DNA of 33,605 nt from an uncultured Clostridium sp. (GCF_934754925.1 NZ_CAKVJA010000028.1:1-33605); one strand, 5' to 3'; shown: positions 15,602-23,760, counted from the first letter of the stretch. A program made the numbers and translations. Notes: generated by a model not told the origin, from the letters alone.

Positions 15602-15631
15602 ATTTTATCATATAAAAATACATTTTGTAAA
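15602..15631 (-). promoter_or_regulatory. Candidate promoter of the rplU operon
   Basis: On the minus strand TTTACA (15631-15626) and TAAAAT (15607-15602) are 18 bases apart, and TGA precedes the -10 box (extended -10). It lies between the rng stop codon and the rplU leader. Confidence 0.5.
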
Positions 15632-15639
15632 GAAATTTA

Positions 15640-17082
15640 TTATACTTTTTCAATTGTTTTTATCTTGTACTTTTGGTAATTTTCTTTTTGATTAGAGAAT
15701 ATAAGTGGTTCAACCCTGTACCCCTCTATATCATCAACAAAACTTAAATAAATTTCTTTATCTAATCCATCAATATTTTTTAAAAACTTAAATAAATCAC
15801 CTTTTATATCTTCTTCATAATTTTTATCTATTTCAACATAAAAATCATTTATAGAGTTTTCCTTTGAACATTTTATAATTTCATTTCTAATAAGAGTCTC
15901 TATATAAGATAACCTTAAAACAAATCCATTACTTTTACATTTTCTACAAGGCTCTTCTAAATATTCATAAATAGATTTACCTCTTCTTTTTCTACTTATT
16001 TGGATTAAATCAAGTTCTGTGAAAGGAAAAATCTTAACATTTCCCTTATCTGCTGATAAAGCCTTTTTAAGTTCTTTAAGCACTGGTATCTTTTGCTTTT
16101 CATCTCTCATATCAATGAAATCAACAACTATTATCCCACTTAAGTTTCTTAATCTAATTTGTCTTCCAACCTCTTTTGCAGCCTCTAAATTAGTTTGCAT
16201 TATAGTTTTATTAAAATCTCTACCTTTTGTATTTTTTCCACTATTAACATCTATTACATACATAGCTTCAGTTTTATCTATTACGATATATCCACCACAA
16301 GGTATATTAACTTTTTTATGCCTTAACTTAATTATTTCTTTTTCTATTCCACTATAATCAAATAAAGTCCTTGTACCTTCATATAGCTTAAATTCAACAT
16401 TGTTATGATTATCGATTAAGCCCTTTATCATTTCTAAAAATTCTAAACTGTCTACTACAATTTTAGTCTTTCTATTATCAAGCTCCTCAAAAAATCTTGT
16501 AATTAAGCTATTTGATTTAATCTTACCTATATTTTTAGAGTATTTAAGTTTTCTTTCCATTTCATCTTTTTTATTTAAAAGATAATTCAGCTCTTCATTT
16601 AACTCTTCATCACTTGCAGATTCAGCATCTGTTCTAAATACTATTCCAACTCCTCTAATTGGATTTATTAAAGTAGTTAATCTTCTTTTTTGATCTACAT
16701 CAGAAATTCGTTTTGATAAAGTTATTCCTTCATCTCCTAATGTTAAAACAATAAACTTACCTAATATCGCTACTTTATTGCTGACTTTAGCACCTTTATT
16801 TCCTAAAGGCTCCTTTAAAACTTCTACTAATAACTCTTGACCTTTTTTTATTCCGCTTCTTTTTAATTCTTCACTATAATACATATAAGCTTCCTTTTCT
16901 AAACCTATATCTAAAAATACAGAATTAATTCCAGGAAGTATATTTTTTACTCTAGCTTTATAAACTTCTCCAATCTGTGGATTAATGGAGTCCTCTTCTA
17001 CAAGGCACTCCATTAATTCATCATCTTCTTTTACAGCAATTCTAATTAAACTTTCTCTTCTTTCAACGAAAATTTCTCTCAT
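15640..17082 (-). CDS. rng: Ribonuclease G/E family endoribonuclease
   Basis: A 480-residue endoribonuclease cutting single-stranded AU-rich RNA, with a role in rRNA processing or mRNA turnover. Seen: an S1-like RNA-binding domain (about 35-125, GEVYKARVKNILPGINSVF), the metal-binding catalytic aspartates in VIDVNSGK and VVDFIDMRD, and a cysteine pair CRKCKSNG corresponding to the zinc-link that joins subunits of RNase E. There is no long C-terminal scaffold, so it is closer to RNase G. The start has AAGGTAG about 9 bases upstream. It follows the DUF2344 gene by 12 bases, and the three genes down from 19639 form one unit. Many Firmicutes use RNase Y and J instead, so an RNase G is a clostridial trait. 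Confidence 0.93.
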   Translation of the reverse strand: MREIFVERRESLIRIAVKEDDELMECLVEEDSINPQIGEVYKARVKNILPGINSVFLDIGLEKEAYMYYSEELKRSGIKKGQELLVEVLKEPLGNKGAKVSNKVAILGKFIVLTLGDEGITLSKRISDVDQKRRLTTLINPIRGVGIVFRTDAESASDEELNEELNYLLNKKDEMERKLKYSKNIGKIKSNSLITRFFEELDNRKTKIVVDSLEFLEMIKGLIDNHNNVEFKLYEGTRTLFDYSGIEKEIIKLRHKKVNIPCGGYIVIDKTEAMYVIDVNSGKNTKGRDFNKTIMQTNLEAAKEVGRQIRLRNLSGIIVVDFIDMRDEKQKIPVLKELKKALSADKGNVKIFPFTELDLIQISRKRRGKSIYEYLEEPCRKCKSNGFVLRLSYIETLIRNEIIKCSKENSINDFYVEIDKNYEEDIKGDLFKFLKNIDGLDKEIYLSFVDDIEGYRVEPLIFSNQKENYQKYKIKTIEKV

Positions 17083-17094
17083 ATTAAAACTACC

Positions 17095-17796
17095 TTAAAT
17101 CCCCTTATATAAAGGAACATATTTATTATTTTTTAATATATACATTTCTTCTCTCTTTATATTTACAAAAGAATCCATATTTATTTCTGATATTTTACCT
17201 TTTAAATAAGTTACTAAAAGATCTGCAGAAAGATTTTCCCTACTTCCAGTTGATATTAATGTATTTAAAACTAATTCATTATCTTTTACCCAATATTTAA
17301 ACTCTTTAACAAAAGGCTTTATGTCAGTAAGTTTTTCTCCTTTTTTAGTTTTCTTAACTATCTCCCATTTATCTTCATTTAGAGTCTTCATCATTTCTTC
17401 TTCAACTTTAGAAGTTCCATTAAGTTTTATCTTAATTATATATCTTGCTCCATCTAAAAGTGCCATTGCTTGTGGTAATCTCTTAACATTTTCTACTATT
17501 TCAACTGGTGTTGCATGTAAAAATTTAATTGTTGGAGGAGCACTTGCATTTAATTTTTCTATAACTTCTCCTACTCCAAGGGATTCTGTTAAAACTAAAT
17601 CTAAATATTCCCCATCAGAATAAACTCCAACTGAAAGTGGTTGTGCTATTGATAAAGACATATGAGGATTAAATCCCTTTGAATATTCAACTGGTAATCC
17701 TGATCTTTTTATTATTCTTTGAATTGTTCTCATTAAATCTAAGTGACCAATAAATTTAATATTTTCACCCTTAGTAAACTTAATTACGTATCGCAC
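17095..17796 (-). CDS. DUF2344 / TIGR03936 radical SAM-associated protein
   Basis: A 233-residue protein of unknown function. Seen: the family start RYVIKFTKGENIKFIGHLDLMRTIQR-like region (residues 1-26) and VEYSKGFNPHMSLSIAQPL (about 37-55), typical of TIGR03936. In some bacteria this domain is fused to the C-terminus of the TIGR03960 radical SAM protein; here it is a separate gene that starts with GTG inside the end of that gene (17-base overlap), in keeping with one complex or one pathway. The ribosome site GGAAGGGAAG lies about 10 bases before the GTG. Next comes rng, 12 bases downstream. A role in RNA modification is possible from context but not shown. Confidence 0.85.
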   Translation of the reverse strand: MRYVIKFTKGENIKFIGHLDLMRTIQRIIKRSGLPVEYSKGFNPHMSLSIAQPLSVGVYSDGEYLDLVLTESLGVGEVIEKLNASAPPTIKFLHATPVEIVENVKRLPQAMALLDGARYIIKIKLNGTSKVEEEMMKTLNEDKWEIVKKTKKGEKLTDIKPFVKEFKYWVKDNELVLNTLISTGSRENLSADLLVTYLKGKISEINMDSFVNIKREEMYILKNNKYVPLYKGI

Positions 17797-19639
17797 CTTC
17801 GAAACACTTCCCTTCCTTAAAGTTTATGTTTATTCCACATCCTGTACAACCTTCTAAACAGTTCTTAGTAAGCTCAGCTTTTTTTGCTTTTTCATTTTCT
17901 CTTTCAAGATACTTTCTATTAACACCAATGTCTATGAAATCCCATGGAAGTACTTCTTCATAGCTTCTATCTCTATATACATAGAAATCTGGATCTAAAT
18001 TACACTCAGCCATTGCTTCATTCCATATATCCATATTGAAGTATTCTGACCATCCGTCAAATTTAGCACCTTTTTCAAAGGCCTTTATTAAAACATCACA
18101 AGTTCTTCTATCACCTCTTGCAAATACAGCTTCCATAAATGAAGTTTCTTGCTCATGATAGTTATAAACTATACTTCTTGATTTTATTGCACCTCTAACA
18201 GCTTTTATTCTTTCATCTACTATTTCCGGTCTAGCCATTGGAGCCCATTGGAATGGAGTAAATGGTTTTGGAACTAATATAGACGTACTTACTGTAATTT
18301 TTAATCCCTTATTTCTAATATTTTTTGGAACTCCAAAATAAACATCAGCCATCTTTTCTGCTAATTCTCCAATTCCTGCTGCATCCTCTGTTGTTTCATA
18401 AGGTAATCCTAATATGAAGTATAATTTAATAGTACTCCATCCTGATTCAAAAGCACTTTTAGCAGCTTCTAAAATTCTTTCTTCAGTTAACCCCTTATTT
18501 ATTATGTCTCTCATTCTTTGAGAACCAGCTTCAGGAGCAAAAGTTAATCCAGTTTTTCTAACTTTTTGAATTTCTTTAATTAAATCTACTGAGAAAGCAT
18601 CAACTCTTATTGATGGAAGAGCTATACCTACCTTATCTCCTTCATGTTCTAAAATTAAACTAGATATTAGATTTTGAATGTTAGAGTAGTCACAAATACT
18701 TAAAGATGCTAATGATACTTCATTATATCCAGTAGCCTTAAGAGCCCTTCTAGCTTGTTCTAATAATGTATTTGTAGTTTTTTCTCTAACAGGTCTATAA
18801 ATCATTCCCGCTTGGCAGAATCTACAACCATTAGTACATCCTCTAGCAGTTTCTAATACAACTCTATCATGAACTATTTCAGTATAAGGAACTATCATTT
18901 CATCTGGAAATGCCACTGAGTCAAAATCATTAACTATTCTCTTTTTAATTTTAGCTGGAACATCTTCATATTTAGGCTTAAACTCTTTTATAGTTCCATC
19001 TTCGTTATATGTAACATCATAAAGACTTGGAACATAAATTCCACCTATCTTTGATATTTCTCTTAAGAATTCCTTTTTATTAACCTTTCCATTAGCCTTA
19101 TGTCTTGCATAAACCTCTAAAACATCGTTCATCATTTCTTCACCTTCACCAATTTCGAAGAAATCTACGATATCATATAAAGGTTCTGGGTTATATGCAC
19201 AAGGTCCTCCAGCCATAATTATTGGCTCATCTTCTCCTCTTTCACTTGCTCTTATAGTTATACCTGACATATCAAGCATATTTAATATATTTGTATAACT
19301 CATTTCATATTGAAGGGTAAAGCCTAACATATCAAATTTATCTAATGAAGTTTTAGTTTCTAAAGAAAATAACTTTATATTATTTTTTCTCATTAAATCT
19401 TCCATGTCTGGCCATGGTGTGAAAACTCTTTCACAATATGTATCTTTTCTCTCATTTATAGTATGATATAAAATTCTTGTTCCTAAGTGAGACATCCCCA
19501 CTTCGTATACATCTGGAAAACAAAATGCAAATCTTATATTAACATCTTCTGGATTTTTTATAACTTGATTTAACTCTCCACCTACATATCTAGATGGTTT
19601 TTCTACTTTACATAAAATATCATCAGTTATTTTATTCAT
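17780..19639 (-). CDS. TIGR03960 B12-binding-domain/radical SAM protein
   Basis: A 619-residue iron-sulfur enzyme of unknown reaction. Seen: an N-terminal cobalamin-binding-like region (about 30-165, FAFCFPDVYEVGMSHLGTR) without an obvious DxHxxG cobalamin ligand motif, the radical SAM cluster motif with Cys268, Cys272 and Cys275 (CTNGCRFC), conserved LPSIR and FAPEAGSQRMR segments of the barrel, and a Cys-rich C-terminus NCLEGCTGCG that may hold another cluster. The family is widespread in clostridia and almost always next to the TIGR03936 gene. The ATG has AGGAGG 5-9 bases upstream. The gene is first of a three-gene unit ending with rng; upstream lies repeat element B. Confidence 0.9.
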   Translation of the reverse strand: MNKITDDILCKVEKPSRYVGGELNQVIKNPEDVNIRFAFCFPDVYEVGMSHLGTRILYHTINERKDTYCERVFTPWPDMEDLMRKNNIKLFSLETKTSLDKFDMLGFTLQYEMSYTNILNMLDMSGITIRASERGEDEPIIMAGGPCAYNPEPLYDIVDFFEIGEGEEMMNDVLEVYARHKANGKVNKKEFLREISKIGGIYVPSLYDVTYNEDGTIKEFKPKYEDVPAKIKKRIVNDFDSVAFPDEMIVPYTEIVHDRVVLETARGCTNGCRFCQAGMIYRPVREKTTNTLLEQARRALKATGYNEVSLASLSICDYSNIQNLISSLILEHEGDKVGIALPSIRVDAFSVDLIKEIQKVRKTGLTFAPEAGSQRMRDIINKGLTEERILEAAKSAFESGWSTIKLYFILGLPYETTEDAAGIGELAEKMADVYFGVPKNIRNKGLKITVSTSILVPKPFTPFQWAPMARPEIVDERIKAVRGAIKSRSIVYNYHEQETSFMEAVFARGDRRTCDVLIKAFEKGAKFDGWSEYFNMDIWNEAMAECNLDPDFYVYRDRSYEEVLPWDFIDIGVNRKYLERENEKAKKAELTKNCLEGCTGCGININFKEGKCFEGAIRN

Positions 19640-19659
19640 AAGAACCTCCTCTAATTTAG

Positions 19660-19790
19660 TGACAAGTTACAATTGACAAGTTATGATTTTAGGAAAAAAT
19701 TCAGCTTAAGCTGAATTTTAAAAATTATATTTTAAAAACTCCTATTGAAGTTTTATCCTTAACTTGAAACTTGCCACTTGCAACTTGTCA
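19660..19790. repeat. Intergenic element B: four 7-bp units, spacer, four inverted 7-bp units
   Basis: Left arm, plus strand: TGACAAG, TTACAAT, TGACAAG, TTATGAT (19660-19687). Right arm, read on the minus strand from 19790 to 19763: TGACAAG, TTGCAAG, TGGCAAG, TTTCAAG. The outer units are identical inverted copies, and the arms match at 21 of 28 positions. The 75-base spacer holds a perfect 24-base palindrome (19696-19719). It lies between spoIVFB and the radical SAM gene. Size and design match element A at 10008-10136, but the heptamer is different. Confidence 0.75.
19694..19719 (-). terminator. Intrinsic terminator inside element B, likely for spoIVFB
   Basis: A perfect 10-bp stem AAAATTCAGC/GCTGAATTTT with a TTAA loop is followed on the minus strand by a run of six T in total. 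It stands 115 bases after the spoIVFB stop codon, in the spacer of repeat element B. Confidence 0.6.
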
Positions 19791-19833
19791 TTGTCTATCT
19801 GTTATTCTAGCATAATAATCATAAAAAAGTAAA

Positions 19834-20697
19834 CTAATTAGAAAGCCTGTTCTTAATATTAAAATATTCCTCTAATGTAATATTTCCATAAAGTTTTAAT
19901 GCTTCTATGAGCTCATCTTCATGCATTATAAATAAAAGCTTTAAATCATCATCTAAAACATAAAAAGAATTAAATCTATTTTTATCTATGATTGCCATAG
20001 CATTTGCTAATCCCATTTTGTAATATACCGATATACTCTTATTTTCAATGTATTTATTTCTTAATAACTTATTTCTTTTTACAAATATATTTCCCATCAA
20101 TATATACTTAGCTGACTTTTTTTCACCTATAGTTATTAAATAAATTATTATTGCAGCAATAATTAAACTAATATTTATGCCCTTATTATATATAAATATA
20201 ATCAAGAAAATAGCAATTAGTCCTAATGCTATCATATAACTAATTTTAGAAATTATATCTGTAACTTCTTTATACAATATTTTTTCTGATAATATAATTT
20301 CTAAAACTCTTGAACCATCTAAAGGATATGCTGGCAGAACATTGAAAAGTAATAAATTCAAATTAATATTAATTATTTTATCTACCATACTGTTATTAAT
20401 TATTAAACCAACAAAAAAAAATATACATGCAATGGCTAGATTCATACATGGTCCAGCTAAATATATTTGAATTTTTTCCTTCTTAGATAATTCATCAATA
20501 TTTATAAACTCAGCACTTGTACCATATATATGAATTTTAAAGTTATTGAATTTACAGCCATTCTTTTTAGCTACAACTATATGAGATATTTCATGAAGAA
20601 ATATACTTATAAATGCTAAAATAATTGATTTATTTAAACTAAGAAGTATAAAAAATAATATAATTTCAGCTAAAACGCTTTTTTTCCATCTATCCAT
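19834..20697 (-). CDS. spoIVFB: SpoIVFB-type intramembrane metalloprotease (M50)
   Basis: A 287-residue site-2-protease family enzyme; Bacillus subtilis SpoIVFB, 288 residues, cuts pro-sigma-K in the mother-cell-derived forespore membrane to start late sporulation gene expression. Seen: the zinc motif HEISH (His35, Glu36, His39) in a membrane segment, a second metal ligand Asp127 in LPAYPLDGSR, about six hydrophobic segments up to residue 185, and a C-terminal soluble CBS-like region (about 215-287). The position in the minCD-spoIVFA-spoIVFB-rplU neighbourhood matches Bacillus, with the radical SAM and rng genes inserted before rplU. The ribosome site AAAGGAG lies 6 bases before ATG. It follows the small SpoIVFA-position gene by 62 bases. 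Confidence 0.85.
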   Translation of the reverse strand: MDRWKKSVLAEIILFFILLSLNKSIILAFISIFLHEISHIVVAKKNGCKFNNFKIHIYGTSAEFINIDELSKKEKIQIYLAGPCMNLAIACIFFFVGLIINNSMVDKIININLNLLLFNVLPAYPLDGSRVLEIILSEKILYKEVTDIISKISYMIALGLIAIFLIIFIYNKGINISLIIAAIIIYLITIGEKKSAKYILMGNIFVKRNKLLRNKYIENKSISVYYKMGLANAMAIIDKNRFNSFYVLDDDLKLLFIMHEDELIEALKLYGNITLEEYFNIKNRLSN

Positions 20698-20759
20698 TTA
20701 TAGCTCCTTTATAGACTCACATTATATTAATAACCACCTTTCTATTATGATTTTTTATT

Positions 20760-21152
20760 TTAAAAATCAGCTTTTCCTCCATTTAAGCTTGTTTTTATGT
20801 AATTATTTATCTTTTTTAATACCTCTGAAAAATCAAATGATTCAATTTTTTCATTTTGAATACTATAAGTAGTATCATTCATTACTGCTTTTATATTTTT
20901 ATAAGAATCTTGTTCACTGGGAGAATATTTTAAATAAAAAGCTGCCATAAACATAAATATAACAACAACTAACTGATAAATAAAAACATTAACCATACTT
21001 GAGAAAAAATCTCTCTTTTTATTTCTTTTCATTTCATTTCCGTATATATCTTCAAATGTATTTCTTCTATAAACAGGAGATGTATTTTTCCCTAAGTTCT
21101 TATTTTGTAATTCTTGATAATATCTTTTGTATTGGCTATTATAACTACCCAT
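20760..21152 (-). CDS. Small single-pass membrane protein in the spoIVFA position
   Basis: A 130-residue protein without a recognised domain. Seen: a basic, Tyr/Asn-rich cytoplasmic N-terminus (1-54), one membrane segment (about 55-75, FIYQLVVVIFMFMAAFYL), and an extracytoplasmic tail of about 55 residues. In Bacillus the gene directly before spoIVFB is spoIVFA, a single-pass protein that holds SpoIVFB inactive and has a LytM/M23-like domain outside the membrane. This protein has the same topology and place but no such domain, so it may be a reduced SpoIVFA; that is inference. The ribosome site AGGAGG is 5 bases before ATG. It probably starts a new transcription unit after the rodA terminator; an 8-bp inverted repeat stands in its upstream region. 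Confidence 0.7.
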   Translation of the reverse strand: MGSYNSQYKRYYQELQNKNLGKNTSPVYRRNTFEDIYGNEMKRNKKRDFFSSMVNVFIYQLVVVIFMFMAAFYLKYSPSEQDSYKNIKAVMNDTTYSIQNEKIESFDFSEVLKKINNYIKTSLNGGKADF

Positions 21153-21201
21153 TCTTTCCTCCTAAAAAATTGCTTATTAAATTATATTTTTATAAGCAAA
21201 A

Positions 21202-21241
21202 AAATATGCAATATATTGCCTCTACAATATATTGCATATTT
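21202..21241 (-). terminator. Intrinsic terminator of rodA
   Basis: A perfect 17-bp stem (21202-21218 with 21225-21241) with a 6-base loop begins 8 bases after the rodA stop codon and is followed on the minus strand by TTTTTTTGC. Confidence 0.9.
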
Positions 21242-21249
21242 AAACTTCT

Positions 21250-22386
21250 CTAAAAATTTAATTTTTTTCTTCTCATACCTATATTAAGAACTAACCCTAA
21301 TGAAAGAATAGTTGTTGCTAAGGAACTTCCTCCATAGCTAACTAATGGTAATGTTATTCCTGTAATAGGCATTAGACCTATAGTCATTCCAATATTTTGC
21401 CATATTGCAAACAAGAAATATGAAATCATCCCTGTTGTCAATATAGTTCCAAACAGATCCTTTGCTGTCCGTGCTATATTAATCATCCTTGATATAAGTA
21501 CCGCATATAAAGCTAATAGACAAATAGCACCAAAGGTTCCCCATTGTTGGCATATCTGACTAAAAATAAAATCCGTTTGTATTTCTGGAACATATTGTGA
21601 TGCATATCCACCTGTTCCATCATTAGCTAATGAATCAAGAGTCCCAAAAAAACCACCTGACCCAATTGCTATAAGAGACTGTCTTAGATGATATCCGGAT
21701 CCCGAAGTATCAGTTTCTGGATTTCTAAACGATGTTATTCTTCTTTTTTGATAATCTTGTATTAATCCTGAATTCCATACCAATACAATTCCTACTACTA
21801 AGGCTCCTAGGCCACCTATTATTATTCTCTTATCTAGTCCACCTATAAAGAAAACGCCTAAAACCATGAAGAACAGTACCATTGTCATTCCCATATCCGG
21901 TTGAATTACTATAAGTCCCGCTGGTATTATTGCATAAAAAGCTATTATAAAGAAATTTTTAAAATTATTTATTTCTCCATCCATATCCTCTAATTCTTTT
22001 CCCATCATCATAACAGTTGCAATCTTTGCTAATTCAGCTGGTTGAAATGATAGAGGACCTAATCTTATCCATCCTTGAGCTCCATTGATAGTTGAACCTA
22101 TTATTAAAACTAAAACTAATAGCGCAATTGATGTCCAATAAAATATTGGTGTAAATGCTTTAATTATAGAATAATCTATTGCTAACACAAAATACAATAA
22201 CACTATTGCGCCTATAAAAAATACTGATTGTTTTAGTGGGAATATCATTCCACCTGTAGATGCCTTTTTAGCAAGATATATATTAACTATACCGAACATC
22301 GTTATTAATACTATAGATATAAACATCCATATGTCTACTTTTTTTAGATTTTTCAAATTCAGCTTAAACTTTGATAAAGGTATCAT
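21250..22386 (-). CDS. rodA: RodA, SEDS peptidoglycan glycosyltransferase of the elongasome
   Basis: A 378-residue polytopic membrane enzyme that polymerises lipid II into glycan strands during cell elongation, together with its class B partner PBP2. Seen: about ten membrane segments; GAQGWIRLGPLSFQPAELAK (103-122), QPDMG (162-166), the extracellular QTDFIF with Asp272, which corresponds to the catalytic Asp of E. coli RodA (Asp262), and the C-terminal TGITLPLVSYGGSSL. It could also be an FtsW/SpoVE paralogue; the short N-terminus, absence of a cytoplasmic tail and closeness to mreBCD-PBP2 favour RodA. The ATG has AAGGAGG 7 bases upstream. It has its own candidate promoter (22417-22445) and terminator, so it is transcribed apart from minCDE and mre. 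Confidence 0.93.
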   Translation of the reverse strand: MIPLSKFKLNLKNLKKVDIWMFISIVLITMFGIVNIYLAKKASTGGMIFPLKQSVFFIGAIVLLYFVLAIDYSIIKAFTPIFYWTSIALLVLVLIIGSTINGAQGWIRLGPLSFQPAELAKIATVMMMGKELEDMDGEINNFKNFFIIAFYAIIPAGLIVIQPDMGMTMVLFFMVLGVFFIGGLDKRIIIGGLGALVVGIVLVWNSGLIQDYQKRRITSFRNPETDTSGSGYHLRQSLIAIGSGGFFGTLDSLANDGTGGYASQYVPEIQTDFIFSQICQQWGTFGAICLLALYAVLISRMINIARTAKDLFGTILTTGMISYFLFAIWQNIGMTIGLMPITGITLPLVSYGGSSLATTILSLGLVLNIGMRRKKLNF

Positions 22387-22416
22387 AATTTTACCTCCTT
22401 GAATTTATACCTATTT

Positions 22417-22445
22417 ATTATATCCTATTTCCTATTTTTTCTCCA
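22417..22445 (-). promoter_or_regulatory. Candidate promoter of rodA
   Basis: On the minus strand TGGAGA (22445-22440) and TATAAT (22422-22417) are 17 bases apart, about 30 bases before the rodA ATG. The -10 box is perfect; the -35 box matches 4 of 6. Confidence 0.45.
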
Positions 22446-22624
22446 TAAATAATTATATTACTACATATAAAATTCATAAACTTTTAAGAATTACTTTTCT
22501 TAATTCAGATTTTACTATATATTTTTAATTTAATTACATTAGTTGAAACTGACTTAATAAATCTATTTCGATATACATCTATATTATTTATATATCATTT
22601 TCTTTAAAATATTAACTTAATAAA

Positions 22625-22657
22625 AAAGAGATTGTTATTACTTTTAACAATCTCTTT
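22625..22657 (-). terminator. Intrinsic terminator of minCDE
   Basis: A 13-bp stem AAAGAGATTGTTA with its complement (22625-22637, 22645-22657) stands 5 bases after the minE stop codon and is followed on the minus strand by TTTTTTATT. The 180 bases between it and the rodA promoter hold nothing I can name. Confidence 0.85.
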
Positions 22658-22662
22658 ATATA

Positions 22663-22932
22663 TTATCTGTTTCTTATATTTTTTATTGGAATATTGGCAA
22701 TTAACGCTGGTGAGCCTTCCCCTTCAATATCATCACTTCTATTTAATGATATTTCTACATCATTAGCATCAATTTCTATATACTTAGAAATAACCTCTAA
22801 TATTTCTTTTCTTATTTTATCTAAAGTCTCAGGAGCTAAATCACCTCTATCATGAATAAGTATTAACTTTAATCTGTCCTTAGCAACTTCTTTTGGTGTA
22901 GTTTTGTTAGAAAATACCCTTAATAAATCCAT
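22663..22932 (-). CDS. minE: MinE, cell division topological specificity factor
   Basis: An 89-residue protein that displaces MinCD from mid-cell by stimulating MinD ATP hydrolysis, which produces pole-to-pole oscillation. Seen: an N-terminal amphipathic and MinD-binding part (MDLLRVFSNKTTPKEVAKDRL, split here as residues 1-20 and onward), then the dimerisation domain with RLKLILIHDRGDLAPE and EVISKYIEI. The length is normal. It follows minD by 15 bases with GGGGG and GGCGG before the ATG. The presence of MinE means that this organism uses an oscillating Min system and not DivIVA anchoring as in Bacillus; sporulating clostridia often have both. Confidence 0.95.
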   Translation of the reverse strand: MDLLRVFSNKTTPKEVAKDRLKLILIHDRGDLAPETLDKIRKEILEVISKYIEIDANDVEISLNRSDDIEGEGSPALIANIPIKNIRNR

Positions 22933-22947
22933 ACCGCCTTTATCCCC

Positions 22948-23745
22948 CTAGTTTTTTCTAAAAATCTTTCTTATAGCTGAAAAGAACCCTGTAGATTCTG
23001 AACCTAATTTCATTAAAGGAACCTCTTCTCCTGTAATTCTTTTAGCTATATTTCTAAATGCTTGACCTGAAAGTGCCTTTTCATCTAATACTATAGGTTC
23101 TCCCTTATTTGTTGAAACAGTTATACCTCTATCATCAGGTACAACACCTAATAATTTAACAGATAAAGTCTCTATAATATCTGATACATCAAGCATATCT
23201 CCTCTTTTTGTCATTTCATAATTTAACCTGTTAACTATAACAGTATGGTCCTCTAAACCTTTTGCATCTAATTTTCCTATTACTCTATCAGCATCTCTAA
23301 CTGAAGTAATCTCTGGATTAACTACAACTATAGCTTTATCTGCACCAACAACAGAATTTTCAAACCCTTGTTCAATTCCAGCTGGTGAATCAATTAATAC
23401 ATAGTCGAATTCTTCTTTAAGTTTATTAACTAAATCAAACATATCTTGAGCTCTTATATCATCCTTATCCTTTGTTTGAGCTGTTGGTAGTAAACAAAGA
23501 TTAGGATATCTCTTATCCTTTATTAATGCTTGTTTTAATCTACATCTATTTTCAATTACATCTATTATTGTATAAACTATTCTATTTTCTAATCCCATTA
23601 GTACATCAAGGTTTCTTAATCCAGTATCTCCATCAACTACCACAACTTTTTTCCCTAATGCCGCTAATGCTGTTCCTAAATTTGCTGTTGTTGTAGTTTT
23701 TCCTACGCCACCCTTTCCTGATGTCACAACAATCGAAATTCCCAT
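22948..23745 (-). CDS. minD: MinD, septum-site-determining ATPase
   Basis: A 265-residue membrane-bound ATPase that carries MinC to the membrane and sets up the Min gradient. Seen: the deviant Walker A motif GKGGVGKTTTTANLG with Lys11 and Lys16, the switch DGDTGLRNLD, the Walker B-like DYVLIDSPAGIE, and the C-terminal amphipathic membrane-targeting helix GFFSAIRKIFRKN. All parts are complete. It follows minC by 15 bases; the ribosome site GGAGGG stands 6 bases before ATG. Second gene of minCDE. Confidence 0.97.
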   Translation of the reverse strand: MGISIVVTSGKGGVGKTTTTANLGTALAALGKKVVVVDGDTGLRNLDVLMGLENRIVYTIIDVIENRCRLKQALIKDKRYPNLCLLPTAQTKDKDDIRAQDMFDLVNKLKEEFDYVLIDSPAGIEQGFENSVVGADKAIVVVNPEITSVRDADRVIGKLDAKGLEDHTVIVNRLNYEMTKRGDMLDVSDIIETLSVKLLGVVPDDRGITVSTNKGEPIVLDEKALSGQAFRNIAKRITGEEVPLMKLGSESTGFFSAIRKIFRKN

Positions 23746-23760
23746 GTAAATCCCTCCACT

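Noticed and set aside
22446..22620. Possible small gene or riboswitch in the rodA-minE gap
   Set aside because: Only AT-rich sequence with no long open frame, ribosome site or stable GC-containing stem is visible.
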